A stretch of 64,000 bases of DNA from Nectonema munidae (taxonomy: Eukaryota > Nematomorpha > Nectonematoida > Nectonematidae): the NCBI GenBank assembly GCA_030549495.1, contig JAUIRK010000142.1, positions 942,001 through 1,006,000 of the forward strand. The letters are read 5' to 3'. The notes under the pieces are model-generated. The model saw nothing but the letters and a program-made list of their open reading frames with translations. It did not search any database and had not been told where the DNA came from. Positions 56,025 through 64,000 of this stretch are shown piece after piece. A program made the position numbers and the translations under genes. Within the stretch, counting starts at the first letter, position 1. Each line of letters begins with the position of its first letter.

Positions 56025-57634
56025 CAGTGCAGCCTCGATATACCGCCACTATTGGGGTTATCATCAATTAGCGGTATATCGGGGGTATCGAAAATGTAGC
56101 TGTATTATTTGCTTTGAGTAGTATTATAAAGTATGGCATATAATAATTAAAGTAAGAAATCCAAAAATTTATTTAAATTTATTTATTTTTTGAAGTTAAA
56201 ATCCAGCATTGCTTTTTGTTTACAATTTGAGTACCTCATTTGAGCGTTTTCCTTATTATAATATCACTTTCTAGATTTGTTACTAGTAGCCAAAAATATT
56301 TTCTTGCGTGAATTTCCTTTATTAACAGTAACTAAAAATGCCTAATGAGTACAAAAATGTCACTAAAACATAAATAGAAGGAAAATTATGACAAAGGCTA
56401 TTATTTTTGAATAAATAAAAGTAAATACATTATTATAGTTAATTTGACAGCAATACATGATATAAAATCGGGGCTAAATTTGACGAAAAAAAGCATATCC
56501 GTTCTATAAATAAATATGGCGGACGGCAAAAAACAGTTGATCTCATCCAGACTTTAGAATTCCAGGTGTAATTAACGTAAAGATTAAAATTAAAGTTTTT
56601 AAAACACCTCGGGTTTTTAACACGGCCAATAACCAAGGTTCTGATCTTCTCTGTACCATCAGCGTTACAACCAAGGACTACCATAACGCGATCTTTGAGT
56701 TTTTTTTATCCTTTTTCATGTTTGACGTAGTTAACGATTTATTGGGCCAAAGACGAAAAAATAATCCAGTTTCGTCTATATTAAAAATATCTCCTTTGTT
56801 ATAGTTTTTTTTTATAACTTTTATAGTTTCATTAAGCCAATTTAAAATAATTGATGAATCTACACCGGCGCTTTCTCCGCTTAAAGTTTGACATTTGATA
56901 TTGTAGCGATGTTTGAACCGGTGCAGCCAACCGTTTGAGTATGTAAAGTTGGTAATATTAAATTCAGAACCAAACACTTTAGCTTTCTCTTTCAAAATAT
57001 CATCAGTAATTATGCCGTTATTGTTACGGATGCTATTAAACCACATAAACAAAGCCTCTTCTAAATTTGTGTGTAATGCTGTCTTTTTATGTTTTACCGA
57101 AACATCAAACTTTTGCCACTTTTCTTTTAAAATATCTCCAACAGTCCTTCTTTTAATTTCAAATCACCAAACTTTACTGAAATGTTCAGCAATTACCTGT
57201 TGACTAGCCATTAGATGACTTTCATGGAACTCAATGATTTCTTTTTTTTGACACGTTTTGAATAATTAGTACTATGTACAACGTGATGCAAAAACAATGA
57301 TGATGTATATATCATGATATGAAATATGCTATCCAACTAAAATTATATTTTATCGATTTTTGTTGTATATCATCCTTATTCTGTCAGAAACTTAAGCAAG
57401 AGTGTCAGATAAACAATTCATTAATCACTGCTAAAATTGCATCAACAACGCATGGCGTTAAATCGAGGGTTATTTCAATGAAGTAAAGTGTGCTTGTTCT
57501 ATCAATGTTATTTGCGGATAGCGAGGGGCGTTAAATCGGGGAATTATAATGGAGAGAAATCGGGTCTACATAATTGTATGGCGGTATGCGGAGTTGGTTG
57601 TAAATCGGGGTGGCGGTAAAGCGAGGGAGCAGTG
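56025..57634 (-). mobile_element. Degenerate Tigger transposon
   Basis: Inverted ends: left CAGTGCAGCCTCGATATACC, right (inward) CACTGCTCCCTCGCTTTACC, both continuing GCCAC. This is the Tigger CAGTG..CCTCG end. TA follows on the right (57635-57636); the left flank is AA, so the duplication has decayed. 1610 bp. It is nested in a LINE. Confidence 0.75.
56400..57240 (-). pseudogene. Tigger/CENP-B-like transposase, disrupted
   Basis: Minus strand order: EIIEFHESHLMASQQVIAEH (first helix-turn-helix region); VGDILKEKWQKFDVSVKHKK; EALFMWFNSIRNNNGIITDD with SNGWLHRFKHRYNIKC (CENP-B helix-turn-helix); GDIFNIDETGLFFRLWPNKS (first catalytic D); after a shift at about 56684, LGCNADGTEKIRTLVIGRVK and NPRCFKNFNFNL. 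The second and third aspartates lie beyond the readable part. At least one stop (about 57165) and two frameshifts. Inactive. Confidence 0.7.
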
Positions 57635-58324
57635 TATTTAGAAAAAGTGAAAATGTTTGATAAATAAAAAACATTTTCTTTCCAATCCTAGGCGAATCGT
57701 AGAAGGCAAAACATGATTGAGATGAGTATTCTAAAGTTTACAAATTCTGAATTTTAGGGAAGTATCGGATTTATGAAGTCTGTATCTTGTGAGAAAAAGA
57801 CAAGTCAAATTTCTCAGGGAATAGTTTTGGATTTCATTGTTTAAAACGAACCAGATAGAAAAGGTAATCGGTTACAAGTTATTGAAAAATTTAGAACTTC
57901 AGTATCCTCCAAGTGTAAAAATATCAGATGTGTGAAAAAAAGAGGGCTTGTTGAAAATATTTGGAATTGCTTTTTTCTGTGCAACAATAATATTATTACA
58001 GTTCGAGTAACCACAGTTTTTAACACTATAGATAAGATAGGGTACAAAAAGGAATTTATAAATTAATATTTTAATTTTCAAAGGAAGTAAGTTTTTGAAA
58101 GCTTCACTTTTCCAATACATAATTTAGTTTGGCCAAAACATGAAAACTATGCATTTTTCAACTAAGCTTTTTATCAATGACAAGGCCTAAGATATTAAAT
58201 GATTCAACAAAATAAAAGCCAAATTCAGAGAGCTATATTTTAAAATTTGGAAAAAGCATCGTTTTACTCTTATCAATGTTAACATTGAGGCTATTTAGAG
58301 AAAAGCAATCTATGTAATAATAGG

Positions 58325-58685
58325 CTAGCGTCTGTGTGTGTGCGTCAGTGTATGCGTCGCGGAAAGCATTCTGATTGGTTGAAATTATTTATATGTTTTG
58401 TTGATATTTTTATATGATCTGATGAGCTCATCTATCTGTATGTATGTGTCGCTTGAATTATTCTGACTGGTTGAAATTATTTATATTTTGTGTATTTTTA
58501 AATGGTGTAATGAGCAAAAATACACAGAAAAATACAACTATGCTAACAAATAACTCATCACCACACCTTATAACACAATTAGCAACTCATTAGACCATAT
58601 AAAAATACACACTACCAATGATTCTATTTTTCTAGCACAGCGAGAAACACTGTTTGGACTGAAGAGAAAAACGATCCCGGGAGTG
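58325..58685. other. Unclassified insertion within the LINE
   Basis: About 350 bp separate LINE reverse-transcriptase motifs and are not LINE-like. They contain a duplicated TGATTGGTTGAAATTATTTA / TGACTGGTTGAAATTATTTA motif 90 bp apart and GTGTGTGCGT runs. Probably another inserted element; ends not identified. Confidence 0.35.
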
Positions 58686-60330
58686 GATAGTTTATAATAT
58701 TTTGAAAACTGTTTTCAAAAGAAGTCAAAACTGCAATATAATTAGCATACATAAATAAATCAAATGACTTACAGACTTAAAGAATGTCATTTATATAAAC
58801 ATTGAACAAAAGAGGGCCGAGGACTGATCCTTGAGGGACACGACAATTAACAGGAAGAAAATTAGACAGATTACCCTTGACACACACAAATTGAAATCTA
58901 TCACTTAAATAGGATTTCATAAACTCACATGCTTTAGAATCAAATCCAAGTTTCGGAAGTTTAAAAATCAAAAGAGAATGGGAGACAGATTTTCGACAAA
59001 TCGAGAAAAAACAAAATATTTCATTAAAATTTTTTTTATTCTGTCAATAAACAGAGAATGGAGGAGAGAAGTTGAATGTCCCTTCCTAAAGCCAAGTTGC
59101 TTGAAATAGATAATATTGTGTTGGGAAAAGTATGCATACCTCTTGTAAAGTAGTTTTTCGAAAATTTTTGATAAATATTAAATAATTGAAATAGGGATAT
59201 AGATCGACATCACATATTTGAGTCCTTTTTTAAAAATGGGAATCACCTTGCAAAATTTAAAATGTTTGGAAATATGGAAAACTCAATGTAAGAGTTATAT
59301 ACATATTTATAATATAGGAGCAATTTTATAATATTTTTGATCAAAGTTATAGAAATTTCAAAAACATTTTTAATCTATATGTCTATTAAAGGAATTGTTA
59401 ATGCATAAATGTTGATTAAAATAACTAGCAATGCAGCTTTCTTCCTCTATTACTTTACTTCATTTGAAGAATTATTAGTGAAATTATTAAGTTTTTTCCA
59501 TAGCTGCCTAGAAGAACAAGAATCAAAAGTTTTGTAGTAAGTATTTTTAATTTCTTCCTATAAAAAAAATATTTTTCAAGGTATCATAAGAGTTGTCATT
59601 TCTTGTATTATTTTCAAACGATAAAATAAGCGATTACGCACTCAAATTGACTTCAGTAGCCCAGGAGTCATCCAAGGATTATGAGCATAAATATATTTGT
59701 GTTTTTATAAACTTTTTTTAATAAGGTACACAATTCAACTTTATTGGAGATAATATTGTTTAAAATCATGGAAAATGAATTGGGATCATAATAGTAAGCG
59801 GATAAAATATTATGAAAGTTTAGAGAATTAAGTTTGGAAGCCAATTTGTAATTGTCAATTTTTTTAATAGCGATGGATTTATTTTTATTTCGACATCAAA
59901 AGTGGATGGTGATATGAGATACAAGAAGCAAGAACATGAATACGAAATTGATAAACAATACGAACCTTTTTTATTATCCTTTCCCTAATGCTCTTGTGAA
60001 TCTTCAGATGAACTTAATTTACCAAACTCTACTATCACATTTAATTTCAAATTTTCCAACATTAGGTCAAAAAATTGTGCAAGAAAAGAATGAGAAGATG
60101 AATATAAAAAAACTAGTTTTTTTATATTATTTGATTGCACAGATACTTTTGACCAAAAATCCTTTGTTTTAGATATCACAGGAATAAATGATGAAACACT
60201 AACTATAAAATTTAACTCAGAATGATTAAAAATGGTTTTAGTGTTAGTAGCAATAATATGAATTGGAATAAGATATACTGTTGGCATTTTTAATTGAGTA
60301 TCAAAATAAATCATATTTGTACTCAAAGTT

Positions 60331-60832
60331 AGAGATCTTTTGAAAAGATTTCAAACATCATAAAAATAAACTGAACAATATTTCTAATAATAATGAGTAT
60401 ATGTTTGAAATATATTGTTGCTTTTTTTTTATAGTTCTAAACCAGAATTTCTCTTTATTAAAAAATTTTTTTTAGATTATCTTTTATGCAGAACCTTGAG
60501 CTGATTTTCAAGTTTAGGTTGACATCGTTATGCGCCAAAAATTTGAAAAAATTATTTTACTTCATTAATACACATTATTTAAATACTTTGTTTCTAGAGC
60601 TCTCTGGTAGTTAGGGTATTTAAAAGAATGAATATAATTACATGTGAAATTAGCATCTCAAAAATTATCGTCAAATTGTAGGCATAAAAAATATATCTTA
60701 ACAATTTTTAAAAATGAATGGTAGTCTCAGATCTACTTAAAATATAAAGTAAAATCTTTACTGGAATCTTTTAACATAAATTTTAGAATACTTTACTTTA
60801 AATATTTCCAAATGGCAACCTGATTATCATCA
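60331..60832. other. AT-rich, no recognised gene
   Basis: Between the LINE 5' region and the hAT relic. Nothing supported. Confidence 0.4.
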
Positions 60833-62290
60833 ATGTCGTTATTTTTATTTATCTTCATTCTGTCATCAGCTGAGTTGTTACTTCTAAGCACCATCTTGCC
60901 CGAAGGAGTGGGATTCCATGAGTTAAACGGAAGACCGATCAGATTAATTATCATAAGATTAGCTACATTCTCAACTGTAAGGCGACTCCTTTTATCTGAA
61001 TATGATATTCATTCTTGAAAAACCTCGTTCTGCTTCTACAGAACTGACAGCAATATCATTGATAATAATTTTAGCTTTCTGTACACTATGAGCAACCTGA
61101 GCCTTTGCAGGGTTTCTAAAATTTTGCAGGATATTTTCTACGGAGTCCCGAAAATCATTGATATTGATTTCATGATAAAAAACTTTACTAAATTCTCTTC
61201 TGTCGCTCTCCAAGGTACAATTACTTCTTCAATATTCCACGAATTAGGCTATTACTGTTTTAGTTTTTGACAAAGAAGGTTAATGACTTTGTTATTTTCA
61301 ACAAAATAAATATCTTTAAAAGCATCTGAAGCAGCTCTGACATTGATTTTCTTTGTTTTCTAGCATTTCAAATGCCTTAATGGTCCTTTTTATTAACTGT
61401 TCAGTTTTTGTCAGTGTTAAATTTCTAGCGTGAAGGCCATTTAAAGGAAATTTTTTAAAGTATATCTATCATCAGTACCAGATCCCCCAAGAAATGCTTG
61501 TTGCAAAGACGTGCAGCCATCCCTGAATACTTTGCTTCACTAGAAAAATATTTGTACAATGCTGGATAAGCACGTCACACAGCAAGCGCACATCTTAGAC
61601 TGCAAGCAGCCCACTTTGGTCCTAGAACTCTACCAATCTTCAGTATTTGTTGCACAAGTTCTTCTGAAATTTTAAAGAGTTGCATTTGGTTTTTGTTTGA
61701 TTGGTGAAAATTTGTGTAGATTTTATCCATGAATATTTTGAAATGGTTCACTGGTTTTGTCATGGACAGAATCGTCCAAAACAAGTTGTAAACGATGATT
61801 TAAGCAATGCTAAAGGACGGCCCTATGCAAAATGGATTGCGCGGGGCCAAGTGTGGGTAGGAAAAAAGATTAAAAGTGAGAAATAAGATTTTGAAAAAAA
61901 GAAAAGGAATTTGTTTTATTACTTTTTCATTAACACAAAATGACGATCAAAGTAACTTTACTTTGCGAACCTTGCATTTAGCGAAATCATACAATATATC
62001 ATCAAAATGAGAAGCGCGGAGCCCACTGCCGCTGCATAGGTTGCGGTGGCCTAAGGCCAGCCCTGCCAAAGGACAATCTTAGGATAATCGTTTCTAAGTA
62101 TAATGCCTACCCCAGAATTGCCGCCAAGCATTACACTTGCCCCATCTGAACAGAAAACAATCAAATTATTTCTCAAACATTCATTATCAAACCCACCATC
62201 AAATTGGGAACTTTTCATTTCCAACTTAAAAAATGTTCAAAATATCATGCCTCTAGTTAGATCCTTTGAATTAAATATTTTTTGACACAT
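60833..62290 (-). pseudogene. hAT-family transposase relic, split by a MITE
   Basis: Minus strand. 62190-62110 reads LIVFCSDGASVMLGGNSGVG, the hAT segment around the second catalytic D. 61784-61575 reads LKIGRVLGPKWAACSLRCAL. 61213-60992 reads KAKIIINDIAVSSVEAERGF then SRMNIIF. About 61010-60900, in another frame, continues KRSRLTVENVANLMIINLIG: the C-terminal dimerisation region (SS.EAERGFS). The first D region is not seen. Multiple stops and shifts. It resembles the SCAND3/KIAA1586-like hAT group. No element ends recognised. Confidence 0.7.
61818..62065. mobile_element. hAT-type MITE inside the hAT relic
   Basis: Flanked by 8-bp repeats CTAAAGGA (61810-61817) and CCAAAGGA (62066-62073), one mismatch. 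Right end inward is CAGGGCTGGCCTTAGGC; left is CGGCCCTATGC, which seems to have lost its first bases. 248 bp, no coding. It interrupts transposase codons between the DGASVML and KIGRVLGPKW segments. Confidence 0.6.
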
Positions 62291-62719
62291 TTGTTTCCTT
62301 CAAATGTTGTATCATTAAAAGCATCCTTAATGCTCGAAGCAAAACATTCTAGCTGACTTAACAATTAATTTTTGGAAAAATAAACACCGTTTTTCATGAA
62401 AATTATGGATTACTAATTATATGTAGGGGACATACATAAGTTGCGTAATACATAAATATTGAAATTTCAGCTCCCCCTACCACATCAACAAACTCTTATA
62501 TATCACCCTTGGTAGCGATTCTTTGCCAAATATCATTTAAACCATCTTCATGAACAAATAATCCTGCTAATTCAATTTTCAATTGTATTGGTTATGGCAA
62601 AAAATTTTCCAATTAATCTTTCGTTTTGCACACTCCTCCACCTGCACATGCAACGATTTATAACGCAAATGACACCAATTCCAAATGGCGCTACACAAAA
62701 TATGTATATCCGCTTTTAA
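62291..62719. other. No recognised gene
   Basis: AT-rich; possibly the rest of the hAT relic without readable motifs. Confidence 0.35.
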
Positions 62720-63350
62720 TGTAAAATTTTTGTTAAGAAATCCTTTTCATTTTAAATCAATTTTTAATAAAAAAAATAAATAAAAATGAAGTGCTTAAAA
62801 ATTCAAGACATAATTTTTTTTCTGGTCAATGCCCATTGAACTTTGCTGACTTTTTCACATTATCAGGAAGTTTTGACAAATATGAAGAAAGATTCCCTGA
62901 CAAGCTTCTTGTTTTTCATGCGAAAAAGAAAGTATCCAAGCAAAGTATGTTTTTTAAAGTTCCTGATTGTTGGAATTCTTTTAGTCACATTATAAATACT
63001 TTTCTTGATGGAAATGTGCTTGCAAAAGTTAATGCATTAATTGAAGAAACGATTTTGAACAGCTACCGAGCAATCCAGGGACGCACAAGACACCTGCTGT
63101 ATCCCCTTAAACTCCTTCTAGTTTCTTTTAATTTTATGTTCTTCTAAGACTTTAAGCATTTGAATTTCATTAATTCTTTATTTCGTATATTAAGTACCTT
63201 TAACTTTTTATTTTTAAACTTTATATTATTTACTTACATTGTAGACTTTGTACTTGTAAAGTTTATATACTATTAGTTACATATATAAGCATACACACAC
63301 ACATATCTACACATCAATACAGAAGCAAATAAATAAATAAATAAATTTCT
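62720..63350 (+). mobile_element. 3' end of a LINE
   Basis: 62791-63147 encodes a LINE ORF2 C-terminal tail (FDKYEERFPDKLLVFHAKKK...FFKVPDCWNSFSHIINTF). A 3' untranslated part ends in an AAAT repeat at 63329-63348, the expected LINE 3' tail. 5'-truncated; different family from the one at 58-60 kb. Confidence 0.55.
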
Positions 63351-64000
63351 TTCATTCACCATAAGTCAACAGTTTCAAAGATTTTCGCTTAATTTTTAAA
63401 TCCCTAGTTACACTATCTAGATTTTTAATATTTTTGTGAAAGGGTGTCATGGTAGTTTTTATTAATTATATTTGCAAACCCATAAAGAATCGAACTAAAA
63501 AATGATAACATATGGCAACAGTAGTAGGTTTTCATTCACCAGAATGTATTTGTGGTGATTCACAGAGTAGATGGACAATAATAATCCTAGGTAGCGAGGG
63601 AAAAAGAAAACAGGAGCTGTAAAAGTTTTACTAAAATTGCACTCAGTAAAGCCAACATCATTCATTACCTTGATGATACTACATAGCGTAAGCAAGTTAA
63701 GAAGAATTATTAAAATACCTCTACCAAATCGGATAAACCATAATGATCAGAGTGATGATCTTCTAATCCGACACCGACAATCAACACTTTTTTTCAGTGA
63801 ATAATAAGATTCATTGATTTTTTTAAATATTTTTGATCCGACATGATTGTTGCTGTAGAAGTAGAGGTCGGATTAACCCATCATCACACGAGATGCTTCG
63901 GCTGTTAAGTTATCGGTGCATTCGAAACTGCATCCGTCATTCAGAGCACTTCTATCGCTAGTTAGGTTAACGAATACATTTCACACTGATGCGATTCTTT
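63351..64000. other. No recognised gene; short inverted motif
   Basis: TAATCCGAC (about 63762) and GTCGGATTA (about 63867) form an inverted pair with further ATCCGAC copies, possibly the edge of a MITE that continues past the window. Confidence 0.3.

Larger units (their letters stand above)
55785..60330 (-). mobile_element. Long LINE copy, interrupted by a Tigger
   Basis: Minus strand. 60326-59985: endonuclease piece (SSSHSFLAQFFDLMLENLKL; the expected GDFNI is EFGKL). About 59690-59640: NPWMTPGLLKSI, the linker. 58971-58777: reverse transcriptase (CRVPQGSVLGPLLFNVYIND), with the YADD site at about 58730 now MYANYIAV. 58260-58180: LGLVIDKKLS. 58120-57841: C-terminal end (LKIKILIYKFLFVPYLIYSV...GYSNCNNIIVAQKK). 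Then the Tigger (56025-57634). Then a 3' part ending in a TTC repeat (minus strand) near 55790. Many stops and shifts; dead. Clade is Jockey/CR1-like. Confidence 0.65.

Overview
The window is animal nuclear DNA from an AT-rich, transposon-rich invertebrate-like genome. The evidence is TRAPPC5, COG7, MRPS10 and a P5B-type ATPase, together with tRNA-derived SINEs, several non-LTR retrotransposons, and hAT, piggyBac, Tigger/pogo and CACTG-ended DNA transposons. I cannot name the species. Clear host genes cover only about 7.5 kb. They stand out as GC-richer islands in a background near 25-30% GC.

Layout. 1-2.1 kb holds LINE pieces and a SINE. 2.9-11.1 kb probably holds one minus-strand gene for a secreted modular protein: a TATA box, a signal-peptide exon, symmetric phase-1 exons and a phase-1 terminal exon. 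Its introns carry a piggyBac fragment that is itself split by an apparently intact Tigger transposon (6524-8322). 12.0-21.2 kb holds two long TTAA-flanked elements with shared terminal inverted repeats. They flank six almost identical 176-bp tandem units, and the second is split by a CACTG-ended transposon (17401-19778). 21-25.9 kb has a BEL/Pao relic, LINE pieces and fragments of the TTAA element. 25.9-33.2 kb has two inverted copies (about 2.65 kb each) of an unclassified element, one inside a LINE with an RNase H domain and one inside a piggyBac transposon. 34.3-35.5 kb has two short hAT-type elements with perfect 8-bp target duplications.

Host genes follow: P5B ATPase (36941-40498, +), MRPS10 (42712-43473, +), TRAPPC5 (47245-47835, +) and COG7 (51182-53449, -). 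Each is a complete single exon. TRAPPC5 and COG7 both act in Golgi tethering, but nothing shows co-regulation. A piggyBac lies between them. From 54 kb to the end the window is again mobile DNA: SINE, TTAA MITE, a long LINE interrupted by a second Tigger, a degenerate hAT interrupted by a hAT MITE, and a 3' LINE end.

The most unusual points are four of four conserved genes lacking introns beside an intron-rich modular gene, the 176-bp array with an acceptor-like site and micro-ORF, and the paired unclassified elements. Calls rest on reading the sequence and remembered family motifs; no search was run.
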